From Dolomedes plantarius (lineage: Eukaryota; Arthropoda; Arachnida; Araneae; Dolomedidae): a stretch of DNA of 64,000 nt. Each line of letters begins with the position of its first letter. The first letter of the stretch is position 1. Where the stretch lies: NCBI GenBank assembly GCA_907164885.2, contig OU015493.1, positions 49,639,390 through 49,703,389 on the forward strand, read 5' to 3'. The translations under genes and the position numbers were made by a program. Positions 1 to 10,267 of the stretch are shown in pieces. Under the pieces are notes generated by a model. That model saw nothing but the letters and a program-made list of their open reading frames with translations. It was not told the DNA's origin and searched no databases.

Positions 1-345
1 TTTAAAAAAATTTTGTGATGAATTATCCCATCAACTTGAAAGAAAATGAAGTTAATTGGAAGTTAACTTGCGTTTAACTTTTCGTTCCCGTCCCGGTTGA
101 TTGATGGCTGTACGAGTCTACAAAACAAAATTAACTGAAAATGGATTCAATTCTGCTTAAAGATGGCTAAAAGTATTAAAATAATGCATTGGCATCGTGT
201 TCTGAGCTAATCTAAAAGTTTCAAATGTTTAGCTAGTCTGGAAGTTAACAATCGATTGTAAGATTTGTACCGGACAAACACACAAAAACAAACAAACAAG
301 AAAGCTAGTTAGTAAAAAAATGGTAAAAAGTCAATTGAAAAAGGA
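1..345. other. A+T-rich DNA without recognisable feature
   Basis: I see no open frame with family resemblance, no RNA gene and no clear repeat here. It lies to the left of the first copy of the ~205-bp repeat. Confidence 0.5.
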
Positions 346-545
346 GTTTGATTGGATTCTTAGTTTACAGATTTTGTAGTAAATATACTGAAGATATCTT
401 GCGCCAATCCGTAGTTAGTGCAATTATACAGTAACTCCATAAATCAAAGAGTTGTAAAGGTTCAGAAATTGGCCAAAAATTTCAAAATAGTTCTAAATAT
501 CTGTATAAATAATAAGTTCATGTTTCAAATCATTTAAGAAAAAAA
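346..545 (+). repeat. isolated copy of ~205-bp degenerate repeat
   Basis: This stretch carries the landmarks of the array further right in the same order: a gttgatt-like start, ctgaaga, caatgac-like, aactccataaatcaaa, ttgtaaag, ttggccaaaaat, aatatctgta, ttcatgtttcaa. Its ggccaaaa landmark at 471 lies 613 bp before the next one at 1084, close to three units of 204 bp. The intervening DNA shows no repeat landmarks. Confidence 0.7.
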
Positions 546-589
546 ATTGGGAAAAGATGTTGATTTATCTTAACAAAAATTCTTTAACA

Positions 590-965
590 ATGCAAAAACC
601 TCCATTTTCGGAAACCGGATTTGGTTCCCTGACTTGCCTGTAAATGGTACCAGTGGTCCAATACCCAATCTCATGATAGGAAGAGGACATTCCTTTTCAT
701 TTTAACGAAAGTCATCGTCAAGGTATCTGTACACAGTTATCGGTTTACCCCTGCTCTATGGGAAAATGGAATTTTCGTCGCAAGGCAAAGCTAGCACAGA
801 TCATGGATCGAGCCGGCAGACGTGCGACTTTTCTAAATTCATGTTTGGTCCTTTGATTCGGAAAATTACTATATGCTTATTGATTCACTATCCGTTCGGA
901 GGTGTAATGCTTAGCATTGCTAGGAACTCCGTAAACCTACTACCTTGACCTTGAAGAGTGTAAAT
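590..965. other. segment of mixed composition interrupting the 205-bp repeat
   Basis: The segment is visibly richer in G+C than its neighbours and lacks the repeat landmarks. It has a 60-codon frame at 766-948 with no family resemblance that I recognise. It could be an insertion into the array or the original unique sequence between two array blocks. Confidence 0.4.
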
Positions 966-974
966 TGGAGGGTA

Positions 975-1684
975 AGTTAAGAGGTTTTGAGCAAAAACTG
1001 CTAAGGATATACTTTGTTAAACTATAATTGATACTATGACACTGTAACTCTATAAATCAAAAAGTTGTAAAATATCCAAAACTGGCCAAAAATTATAAAA
1101 GGTAGGTAAATATATGTAGCAGAAATTAATTCATGTTTCAACCCATTTCAAAACATAGTTGAGAAAAGAGGTTGACTGGTTGGTACGTTGAGACATTTTG
1201 TGTTAAATCTGCTACGGACATGCTGCCCCAAACTATAGTTCATGCAATGACATACTAACTCGATAAAGAGTTGTGAAGAATCGAAAACTGGCCAAAAACT
1301 ATAATAGATTCGTAAATATCTGTGGAAGAGATAAATTCATGTCTGAGCCTTATTTAAAAAATAAATAATTAAGAAAATAGGTTGATTAGTCAGTTAGTTG
1401 AGATATTGTTGTACTCAATCTATTAAAGACAAACTGGGCTAAACGGTTGTTAAGCAATGACAAAGTAACTCAATAAATCAAAGCATTGCAAAGTTTAAAA
1501 AATTGGCCAACAGTTATAAAAGATTGGAAAATATCTGTAGAAGTAATAAATTTATAGTTTGAAAAAAATGAGAAAAGAGCTGTATTGGTTGGTAAGCGGA
1601 GAAATTTTTCTGCTAAACCGACTGAAGACATACTCTGTCAATTTATAGTTAAAGCAATGACACTCAACTCCATAAGTAAAAGGA
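975..1684 (+). repeat. ~205-215-bp degenerate tandem array, cut by the assembly gap
   Basis: Successive ggccaaaa/ggccaaca landmarks fall at 1084, 1290 and 1505, giving spacings of 206 and 215 bp. Each is preceded by the caatgacac and aactc.ataaatcaaa motifs and followed by taaatatctgt.gaag and ttcatg. A further unit begins near 1585 and runs into the Ns. The units differ by many substitutions and small indels, so the array is old. Its position at the gap suggests that the unresolved sequence is more of the same repeat. Confidence 0.8.
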
Positions 1685-2606
1685 NNNNNNNNNNNNNNNN
1701 NNNNNNNNNNNNNNNNNNNNNNNNNNNNNNNNNNNNNNNNNNNNNNNNNNNNNNNNNNNNNNNNNNNNNNNNNNNNNNNNNNNNNNNNNNNNNNNNNNNN
1801 NNNNNNNNNNNNNNNNNNNNNNNNNNNNNNNNNNNNNNNNNNNNNNNNNNNNNNNNNNNNNNNNNNNNNNNNNNNNNNNNNNNNNNNNNNNNNNNNNNNN
1901 NNNNNNNNNNNNNNNNNNNNNNNNNNNNNNNNNNNNNNNNNNNNNNNNNNNNNNNNNNNNNNNNNNNNNNNNNNNNNNNNNNNNNNNNNNNNNNNNNNNN
2001 NNNNNNNNNNNNNNNNNNNNNNNNNNNNNNNNNNNNNNNNNNNNNNNNNNNNNNNNNNNNNNNNNNNNNNNNNNNNNNNNNNNNNNNNNNNNNNNNNNNN
2101 NNNNNNNNNNNNNNNNNNNNNNNNNNNNNNNNNNNNNNNNNNNNNNNNNNNNNNNNNNNNNNNNNNNNNNNNNNNNNNNNNNNNNNNNNNNNNNNNNNNN
2201 NNNNNNNNNNNNNNNNNNNNNNNNNNNNNNNNNNNNNNNNNNNNNNNNNNNNNNNNNNNNNNNNNNNNNNNNNNNNNNNNNNNNNNNNNNNNNNNNNNNN
2301 NNNNNNNNNNNNNNNNNNNNNNNNNNNNNNNNNNNNNNNNNNNNNNNNNNNNNNNNNNNNNNNNNNNNNNNNNNNNNNNNNNNNNNNNNNNNNNNNNNNN
2401 NNNNNNNNNNNNNNNNNNNNNNNNNNNNNNNNNNNNNNNNNNNNNNNNNNNNNNNNNNNNNNNNNNNNNNNNNNNNNNNNNNNNNNNNNNNNNNNNNNNN
2501 NNNNNNNNNNNNNNNNNNNNNNNNNNNNNNNNNNNNNNNNNNNNNNNNNNNNNNNNNNNNNNNNNNNNNNNNNNNNNNNNNNNNNNNNNNNNNNNNNNNN
2601 NNNNNN
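1685..2606. other. assembly gap, 922 Ns
   Basis: A run of N bases. Open frames drawn through it are artefacts. The odd length suggests an estimated gap rather than a fixed-size placeholder. A tandem array lies on its left and the inside of a transposon on its right. Confidence 0.99.
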
Positions 2607-2799
2607 CCTGACTGAACCTTCAGAGAACCTGTTTTCTCAAACGTCGCATCCATTGTTTTTAGCCCATTAACTGACACAGGACCGTTACCTTTACGCATTT
2701 TTTGTGCGTTCTAAAAGCACGAAGAGCGGCTGACGCGTTGCACTGGTTGAGGTAAAATAATTTGACCAGTAACGCACGCTCGACTAAAGAAGGAGACAT
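2607..2799 (-). pseudogene. DUF4817 helix-turn-helix transposase N-terminus, frameshifted
   Basis: The minus-strand frame starts at MSPSLVERALLVKLFYLNQC and continues NASAALRAFRTHKK. The reading then moves to another frame at an A-run near 2700 and resumes with GPVSVNGLKTMDATFEKTGS followed by LKVQSG. This is the usual layout of the DUF4817 N-terminal DNA-binding domain (ERA.LVKLFY, ASAALR.FR, FE.TGSL.VQ.G), found in arthropod mariner-like transposases. The catalytic part would lie in the gap. The family match is clear by motif, and the single-base slip makes this copy non-functional unless it is a sequencing error in the homopolymer. About 460 bp of leader separate it from the element end. 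Confidence 0.8.
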
Positions 2800-3260
2800 T
2801 GCACATAAACTTTCAATCCGATTGATTCGAAACGTAACACATTGCCTTTTAAAACCCAAGCAGCTGGCAGTGTGCCAATGGATGTAACGTGAAATTTTAA
2901 TAAAGAACTTCTTCTTCTGCTCAGCGTACGTGATATTACAGATCACGAGACTTTATCGGTGTTTATGTAGATTTTACGCTATTTTAAAATTGTTGCCATA
3001 TTGCACTTGAACTAAATAAGAAAATGTGCATAATAAAAGGTAATTTTATTCCGTATTAATTTGCATTTGTTAACACTCTATTTTCTATTACACAGCGCCA
3101 AATATTCACCTAGCGGTGACTTTTGGAACTAATTTATTTTTTCACGGAATCTTTCGTCCCCCGTCTTGTTTAATCTTCCTACAAAATGTGGCGTCATTCT
3201 CGCAAATAGATCGCGCTACAGAACACTGTGAGCACTGTCAGTTTAATTATGGCCACCCGG
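2607..3260 (-). mobile_element. 5' end of a DUF4817-type mariner-like transposon
   Basis: Read on the minus strand, the element starts at 3260 beside a (TA)n tract with CCGGGTGGCCATAATTAAAC, which resembles the GGGTGG-type termini of this group. About 460 bp of untranslated leader follow, and then a helix-turn-helix coding segment that enters the assembly gap. The TA microsatellite at the boundary fits TA target choice. The other end is hidden in the gap or lost. Element identity rests on the protein fragment; the exact terminus is inferred. Confidence 0.6.
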
Positions 3261-3261
3261 T

Positions 3262-3281
3262 ATATATATATATATATATAT
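3262..3281. repeat. (TA)n tract
   Basis: About ten TA units lie between the DUF4817 element end on the left and a pogo-type element on the right. Confidence 0.9.
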
Positions 3282-3536
3282 CTTCATCATCTTCGTCCTC
3301 AAAATTCTTTACTTCTTCAACATTCGTTGTATCTTCCACATTCTTAAAAAGTTTAAAAATTTTTAAAAATTCAGAAGTCTACTGAAAAAAGGTTCGTTAC
3401 AGCCGATTCTTAAGATTTCGGAAATTTGCTATAAAAGGAGAAATTAGCATTATATACAATAGGAAAACGGCGGGACTAAAACATTCGCTATATCCGGGAG
3501 TTCGTTATATACCGGGTTCACTATGACGGGGTTCGA

Positions 3537-3540
<4 letters not shown>
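3282..3540 (-). mobile_element. pogo/Tigger-type element end
   Basis: Read on the minus strand, the terminus next to the following TA tract is CAGTCGAACCCCGTCATAGT, followed by gaacccgg and repeated cgtta/cgcta-type subterminal motifs. This is the usual design of Tigger/pogo termini. Further inside, the minus strand reads NVEEVKNFEDEDDEDI, an acidic stretch like the C-terminal end of Tigger transposases, with several stops nearby. Only one end is visible, so this is a fragment. Confidence 0.55.

Positions 3541-3567
<27 letters not shown>
3541..3567. repeat. (TA)n tract between two transposon ends
   Basis: Thirteen or so TA units sit directly between cagtcgaa (minus strand) and cagacggacc (plus strand), the termini of two different pogo-like elements. 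Confidence 0.9.
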
Positions 3568-3571
<4 letters not shown>

Positions 3572-3880
3572 CGGACCTCTATTTACGAACCTCTATTTTG
3601 CGAACTTTACCTTGGAACCAAGAACATTTTGCAAATTTCTTCGTAAAATGACCTCCAAATAGCGGAGTGCATTTACCATTTAACAAACTTTTTCTTGTGA
3701 TCCAATATTTTTTCCTCCATATTTCTCAAAATATTTATGAACATTTCAAACTAATACTTTCTTTTAACACATTTAACACATTAACTTTCTATTAACACGT
3801 TCCGAGGCGCATTACAGTTTGAAGAAAATACGCCTGAAGGGGTTTTTGGTGTATTGCAAAGATGCGAGACGTATTATGAG
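3568..3880 (+). mobile_element. second pogo/Tigger-like 5' end
   Basis: The sequence starts CAGACGGACCTCTATTTACG after a TA and soon repeats the tta/gcgaac motif, as in Tigger 5' ends. No transposase frame follows. The fragment runs into a very long TA tract at about 3881 and then a Tc1 element, so the rest is missing or separated. Confidence 0.5.
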
Positions 3881-4192
<312 letters not shown>

Positions 4193-4197
<5 letters not shown>

Positions 4198-5608
4198 GGA
4201 CAACAAGATTAGCGCACCAAGAAATAATTGCGGGATCGTAACGAAACTTGCAATGAAGGTACATGTCGGGGAGATATGCAAATTATTAGAAATGCAGCGT
4301 GATTGCGCTTTACGTATAGCCGGTAGAGGGAGTTGAACATCGTACTCTGTGGAGTATAAAACAGGTAACGAAAGCTTGTTTGAGTGTGCTGAATCATTTA
4401 CAAAGGAAGAGCTGAGATAGACATGCCATTACGCCGTGTTCGAAGACAATATAAGCAGTTTTCGCAGTATGAGAGGTGGAGAATCGTCGGGATGATGGAA
4501 GCTGGGTGGTCAGCTAGGCGAGTAGCTCGTCAATTAGGCCGCTCTGATTGTGTTGTGAGGAGGTGTTGGGACCAGTAGACCCGATAGATGTTATGTACAC
4601 GAAGACCAGGCTCAGGACGCCCTCGGCATACCGGTCGTCGAGAAGACCGCCACATCGTAAGAAAGGCACGCGTACATCCAACTGCTTCATCGGCCGCCAT
4701 CCAGGCACAGGTAGCACCTTCACTAGGTGCCTCTGTGTCTTCTCGAACCACACGAAGGTGCCTGGCTGAAGGACAGTTGGTATCGCGGCGCCCATTACGT
4801 GTGCTGCCCTTGACGCCCACCCATCGACGCCTCCGTTTGGAGTTTTGACCCGCACGAGGAAATTGGACTGCAGCGGAATGGAACCAGGTCGTCTTCAGCG
4901 ACGAATCCATATTCAATCTCGGCAGTGATGACAATCGTGTTCGTGTGTGGAGAGCCCGTGGTGAACGCTTAAATCCTTCCTTTGCTGTACAGCGACACAT
5001 CGCTCCCACAGCTGGTGTGATGGTATGGGGTGCCATTGCCTACAATGGCCCCTACAACGGTCACCCCTAGCATTGTTCCGTGGCACGATGACAGCCCAGC
5101 GGTATGTTCATGAAATCCTGCAACCACATGTGTTGCCACACATGCAACGGCTCCCAGAAGCCATTTTTCTACAAGACAATACTCGGCCTCATACGGCAAG
5201 AGTATCACAAGACTGCCTCCGCACTGTTACTACCCTTCCTTGGCCTGCCCGATCCCCAGATTTGTCTCCAATAGAGCATATCTGGGATCATTTGGGACGA
5301 CGAGTTGGGCATCCCACGAGTTTGAACGAACTAGAGGCAAGGTTACAGAAAACATGGAACGAAAGGTCTCAAGACATCCTACAGAACTTGTATGACTCAA
5401 TGCCCGATCGTATCGCATCGTGCATTCGCGCTAGAGGGGTTCCAACGGAGTAATAACTCCTCCGTTCTTTTGCCTTTTTCTCTGAAATAAATTATCCTTT
5501 TTCTTTGATTTTCTTATCATTTACTTATATCAAAGTAGTCATTACGTATGTAAAATTTCGTTTCATTTTGACGACTCCTTCTTAGTGCGCTAATTTTTTT
5601 GTCCATGA

Positions 5609-5611
<3 letters not shown>
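4193..5611 (+). mobile_element. full-length, degenerate Tc1-like transposon with TIRs
   Basis: The left end reads cacatggacaacaagattag then cgcaccaag. The right end, reverse-complemented, reads cactcatggacaaaaaaatt then agcgcactaag. Both are bounded by TA, and (TA)n tracts lie on both sides. The 1419-bp size is normal for Tc1 elements. The only gene inside is the broken transposase at 4423-5453. Confidence 0.88.
4423..5453 (+). pseudogene. Tc1-like transposase, several frameshifts
   Basis: DDE transposase that would cut and paste its own element. The ATG at 4423 opens [20 protein letters not shown] followed by a paired helix-turn-helix (ARRVARQLGRSD, VVRRCWDQ), then a stop at 4576. Later frames give GSGRPRHTGRREDRHIV, RPLRVLPLTPTHRR, the first catalytic Asp in VFSDESIF, GVMVWGAI, the second in FLQDNTRPHTARV, and the Glu in SPDLSPIEHIWD, ending at 5453 in the usual DRIASCIRARG. 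I count 32 residues between the second Asp and the Glu, not the classical 34; the minus-strand copy near 31.7 kb shows the same spacing, so this is a subfamily trait. At least three frame changes make it dead. Confidence 0.9.

Positions 5612-5666
<55 letters not shown>
5612..5666. repeat. (TA)n tract at Tc1 right end
   Basis: The tract starts with the TA of the element's right-hand target duplication and runs about 27 units. Confidence 0.95.
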
Positions 5667-5668
<2 letters not shown>

Positions 5669-6284
5669 CTATGTGATATGTTCTTTCATGTCATCGGCTA
5701 TACTTATTAATAAAGTTCAAAACTACTCTCAATCGAAAAAATTAATGATTATATTTAGATAGGTATAGTCCTTGAGAAATTACTTCAATAAACATTTTTC
5801 TTTTTTGTTCTTTTAAAGGAACAAGGGCCTTTCAACCTTTTTTTTAATTTCCAATATTTTATGCTGTATTCAACATGTGGACTATAAATACAATTTTTTT
5901 AAATTGAAGACACTTAGAATTCACAAATAAGTATTTTGTGGCAGACTGAGACCTGTTTTTCAAAAAATTCATCAAAAATATTAGCATTTTTCAAAATGCT
6001 AATTTGCGTGTTCCAGTTATTCTGATTTCTTCCAAATTTCTCAGGATTGTAAATTAAAGAGTTTGCCATAAAACTGTGCATCATTCTGTGAAACCACATA
6101 TATTTTTCAAATTGATAGACGATGAAATAAAGTTAAAACATAAAATCAAAAGAAATAGGTAGACAAAAATTTATTCATGGCTTTTGATTCTTACAAAAAA
6201 GAATTCAATGCACAAGTTTTACATACATAAATACAAACATACAAACATAATATTTTTAAATATTATGTTTATGTACGGTAAACT
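5667..6284. other. A+T-rich DNA, nothing recognised
   Basis: Only short chance frames occur, including a 61-codon minus-strand one. No repeat or motif was seen. Confidence 0.5.
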
Positions 6285-6814
6285 GCCAATCATTAGAATG
6301 TATGTTATTGTCGTGCAAAATACTCCCTTACACCCCTACTCAAAGATTCTCTGTATTAGAGTGCTGTTATTTTAACAACTATTATGGGGTGCCAATCATT
6401 AGAATGTATGTTATTGTCGTACAAAATACTCCCTTACACCCCTACTCAAAGATTCTTTGTATTAGAGGGCTGTTATTTTAACAAATATCATGGGGTGGCA
6501 ATCATTAGAGTGTATGTTATTGTAGTACAAAATGCTCCCTTATACCACTACTCAAAGATTCTCTGTATTAGAGTGCTGTCATTTTAACAACTATTATGGG
6601 GTGCCAATTATTAGAGTGTATGTTATTGTTGTACAAAATACTCCCTTACACCACTACTCAAAGATTCTTTGTATTTGAGGGCTGTTATTTTAACAACTAT
6701 TATGGGGTGCCAATCATTAGAGTGTATGTTATTGTCGTACAAAATACTCCCTTGTACCAGTACTCAAAGATTCTTTGTATTAGAGGGATGTTAATTCAAC
6801 AACTATTATAGGGT
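6285..6814 (+). repeat. 106-bp minisatellite, five units
   Basis: The landmark gccaatcatt (variants ggcaatcatt, gccaattatt) falls at 6285, 6391, 6497, 6603 and 6709, exactly 106 bp apart each time. Each unit continues with gtatgttattgt, acaaaatactccctta, ctactcaaagattct, gtattagag, gctgttattttaacaact. Units differ by only a few substitutions and have no indels. Because 106 is not a multiple of three, the open frames here rotate and are not genes. After the fifth unit the similarity fades at about 6815. Confidence 0.95.
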
Positions 6815-7764
6815 ACATATTATTAGGATGAAAAATACCAGTACTGAATTAAATAGTGCCTTTTCGGTGGTATTTTGTTCCCGAAATTAAAACATTCTAA
6901 ATGAGTCTTTAAATTAGAAAATCCGTTAAAGCCAACCATAATGTGCAACAGAATGTTTAAAAATAAATTTTGCGCCAAAACTGATTTCGCCGAAAATTCT
7001 TCTCAACCTTTCCCACACCGATAAAGTAGAGCCAAGTTGAAAAGAATTCCTCATAAAAATGAATGGAAATATAATCCCCCCTACATAAAACTCCCTCGCG
7101 CTTGTGAAATTAGTTTTCCAAACATATTTCCTCTACAGACGACGCGCTTCCATCACACACATCAAGTCCTTTCGTTCGAAATGTTCAATCGATTATCGAA
7201 ACTCTTTCAGATGTGAAAGAAATGGTTCACGCTCGTGAAACGTGCGTCGGGTTGGGGTTGAAGCCGGCACAGCGGTTATGTGATTGTAACACAATGTCTC
7301 ATTGTCACTGATGGAAGAAGATTTTCTGTACCTAAAATTGAGGTTAATCCATCAAGTATATTTGGAATTAACCGTAAAAGGACAGTTTCGGATTCCACTC
7401 GGCTATGGAAATTAAAGTTAAAATTTAATGGGTTGAGACTGATGGATTATGCATACAATTCGCGAAATATAATGCAACTTGTGTTAGAAATTTTATACCT
7501 CATTCCCATGTCTTATGTTATTCTAATAATTGATAATACATCAAGTTACAGCACAAATAGGAAACTATCTATGAACAAATAATCATAGCTCTCTAATACA
7601 TTTTTTTGGTGAAAAATTCAAAATCTACATTTAAAAAATATATATATATGGTTATAAAAAATTCTAACGGATATTTTTATAGACAAAATAATGTAGAAGA
7701 AAATATTCAAATTAAATCTAATAGGACATACTAAAGAATATAGTACAGTTAATATAATACAGTT
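6815..7764. other. intergenic DNA, nothing recognised
   Basis: A 100-codon frame at 7280-7582 has no family resemblance that I know, and its composition matches the surroundings. Confidence 0.45.
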
Positions 7765-8285
7765 TGAGGAACATATCTTTTACTGTATTTTAATATTTTT
7801 TTGGATAATGTTCAATCATCTGCTGCATTATCAAGAAAAAAAATGTCTATTCCATTGTTATGAACGTGTCGCAAAATTAGTTTAATGTATCACAAAAAGA
7901 AAAGAAACCACGTGATCAGCATTTAATAAATTAAATTCTAAAAATTAATATTCAGAAATTTACCAAAAATCAGAAAATGGAGGTTAAGATTCGAAAAGGA
8001 TTTCATTTTAAAGGAATTTTTATGATCTTTCTCTGGATATAGATTTTATAACCCTCAAATTATAATTTTAATTGCAAACTTAAAGAAAGTTACAAAAACA
8101 GCTTAAAAATTTTATTTTAAAAAATCTAATAAGAATTTTCGGAAAATCCTTCTTAGTGCACCCCTACACTATTAGAAGAATCACCATGCAAAATTTCAGC
8201 CATTTAGGACGAGCTGTTTGGTTTGTGCGTTATATGTCAGTTAGTCCATCAGTCCGTCTGTCAGTTACGGAACTGTTTTACATAT
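7765..8285 (+). repeat. dispersed repeat family B, copy 1
   Basis: Shares about 520 bp in the same order with 33715-34175: ttttactgtattttaat, cacaaaaa..aaagaaacca, cgtgatcag, atcagaaaa, tcattttaaaggaattttt, gttacaaaaacagctta, tccttct.agtgca, agaa.tatcaccatgcaaaa, tcagt.agt, cagttacggaactgtt. The GTCAG-rich tail followed by TA resembles a non-LTR or SINE-like 3' end. It has no coding content. Confidence 0.8.
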
Positions 8286-8296
8286 ATAGATTATTT

Positions 8297-8662
8297 GATC
8301 TTACGTATCGATTTTTCATAAATTTATCATGTTATATAATACAATTTAAAATAAACATGCAAAATTGCTTTTGTTGTGGTTTTCCTCTGAAATTTTCTTT
8401 AGAATGTTATACAATAGCTTTTTTTTATTTAGACTTAGTTTAGAGATTTATGTTGAATGAATATTTTATGCAGTTCATGTACAGGAAAATCCATGGAAGA
8501 AAAATTTGCCGTTTAGGAACCGAAATTAAATTTTTGTGCTATAATTTCATCTAATTTTTTTCTCTTTGTTGTAAATAGTAGTTGTCTTTGTGGACGTTTA
8601 AAACTATATAAAGTCTTGTTGAACGCACAATATTTTTCTTCGAAATTATAAAGTTATCATGA
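8297..8662 (+). repeat. ~365-bp direct duplication, left copy
   Basis: Collinear with 10268-10635. Shared blocks include cctctgaaattttctttaga, gttgaatgaatatttt, gcagttcatgtac, gaaaaatttgccgttta and ttttttctctttgttgtaaa. The copies lie about 1970 bp apart, are well diverged, and have no open frame in common. Confidence 0.85.
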
Positions 8663-9371
8663 AATATGTGTCGTGGATTACGACATATAAAAAAAGAAAA
8701 TAGAAAAGGTGCAGAAAAACCAATTGACAAACGGTACGGAAAATGAAACAGTGAAATGGCGCCAGACAATACAAGAAGAATGTCGTGGGGATACGGTATG
8801 TTAGAAGTTCGAAAAGCGCAGACAACCCAATTAAATCGGACAATCGGGGGTAAAATGAGAAAATTGAAATGGCGCTTGCCTATACAAAGGACCGGATGAA
8901 GAAGAAGAAATTGAAAAGCAACAGTTAAGAGATGAAACAGCGAGGGGGCTATATAGAGGGGACATCGAGATGAAAAGGGAATTGTTGGCAAAGAGAAGAT
9001 GACCCCACACATAGGAGATGTTCTGGGAAAACACGATCCCTAGAAAGGCAGGGATGAGTCAAAGGCGGAATTGTTCTAATATGAAACGCCCCTCACTCTG
9101 AATGGTTTAGAGAAATAATTAGATGATAAAAATTAGCGAATCGAAGTGGAAGTAAAAAAAAAGGTTGAACATGAGAGACGAATGAAAATGTAAAAGGTGG
9201 GGCGTTGAGAAGATAAAAAATAGAGAGAGTGAGAATATAAAAAAAAGAATATGATTGATTTTTGACTCTCAGACTTAGCACACGAATATAGAGTAGTAGC
9301 CTCGTGAGCGAGAAGTTTAAAAAGAATATATGGGAGATTGCACCCAGACTTTTCGCATCGCTATAAGCCTG
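8663..9371. other. purine-rich plus-strand segment
   Basis: The plus strand is conspicuously A+G-rich (runs such as aaaaaaagaaaa, gagagagtgagaat, gaggggacatcgagatg). Minus-strand frames of up to 153 codons exist (8551-9012) but look like composition artefacts: low-complexity Phe/Leu/Ser, no motifs. It could be the untranslated leader of a retroelement, which I cannot show. Confidence 0.35.
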
Positions 9372-9585
9372 CAAGCCAACGATGAGAGGAGAATAGATGA
9401 ATAGTGGAGCCGAGAGAGACTGCCTGGCCCTCGCAAGCTAGCGATGAGAGGAGCATAGAGGAGCACCGGAGCCAAGATAGATTGCCTGACCCCTGCAAGC
9501 TACCGATGAGAGGAGAATAGTTGAGATACGAAACCAAGACAGATTGCCTGACCCCCACAAGCCAAAGATGGAGAACCGATCCTGC
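9372..9585 (+). repeat. 62-bp minisatellite, three units and part of a fourth
   Basis: caagcca/caagcta followed by a.cgatgagaggag recurs at 9372, 9434, 9496 and (partly) 9558, exactly 62 bp apart. Each unit ends near gattgcctgaccc. It is G+C-richer than the surroundings. The 80- and 92-codon minus-strand frames across it are artefacts of the repeat. Confidence 0.9.
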
Positions 9586-10054
9586 CGTTAAAGTCCGCCT
9601 CTTCCCGCGACATATAGCGATTCTGATGACTGCGTTCATCAGCGAAAGTGAATCCTGAAGAAAGATATCCCAATCGATGCACGTGATTATGCCGGCGAAT
9701 GTTTCCCTTCTGCAGTCTGCAAAAATGGAGGTAACCTTTCATTACCTATTGCCAAAAAGTCTATCAACCCCCGAGTCTTATAATATAGACGGAAGTTAAG
9801 AAATAATATATATTGCGTACTGAAATGAAATCAATTTAAATAAGGGAAATAGTACAGTCAAATAATACCTTGATATAAAGAGTATTTCTTTAGGTTCATA
9901 ATTATCAATAATATAATTGAATGTGTACTAATATATCTGTTCTGTTAATAAATTAATGTATTCTTTAGAATTCAGAGTAATGGCATCATTGCCTACTACT
10001 ATACTAAATCATGACCCACCCAATTAACTCTACCACAATATGTAGTAAATTTTT
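9586..10054. other. intergenic DNA, nothing recognised
   Basis: Moderately G+C-rich up to about 9780, then A+T-rich. No frame or repeat was identified. Confidence 0.4.
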
Positions 10055-10210
10055 CAGATTACCTTCATATTCCACGCCAAGCACTATTTGAAAGCAATTG
10101 CAATTGCACTATTTTTATTGCAGTTTTCAAAGATATAATGTCAGATAATGAAGTAATATTATTTTAATCTTTTGTTTTATTTCCATCAGTGTTTTAAACT
10201 TATTAATATT
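10055..10210 (+). repeat. direct repeat with 10649-10890, left copy
   Basis: ttttcagattaccttc, tattccac, caag.actatttgaaa, tattgcagtt, aatgtcagata, aagtaatatt and gtgttttaaactt recur in order at 10649-10890, where extra sequence separates the first blocks. Confidence 0.7.
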
Positions 10211-10267
10211 TTAATTATTTTTTTGCCAAACTTTCAATACCTATATTTTCATTATTTATTATTTTGA

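Noticed and set aside
1585..2698. Long plus- and minus-strand frames of 344-361 codons
   Set aside because: They consist almost wholly of Ns in the assembly gap. Only the last ~30 minus-strand codons (DUF4817) have meaning.
4514..5036. Minus-strand frames of 113 and 168 codons
   Set aside because: They are antisense shadows of the plus-strand Tc1 transposase; the plus strand has all family motifs.
6384..6811. Two plus-strand frames with repeated peptides
   Set aside because: They arise from the 106-bp minisatellite. The period is not a multiple of three and no family matches.
6285..6814. CRISPR-like array
   Set aside because: The whole 106-bp unit repeats without unique spacers, in a eukaryotic genome.
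8551..9742. Series of minus-strand frames of up to 153 codons rich in Phe, Leu and Ser
   Set aside because: They result from the purine-rich plus strand and the 62-bp repeat. No domain, no conserved start.
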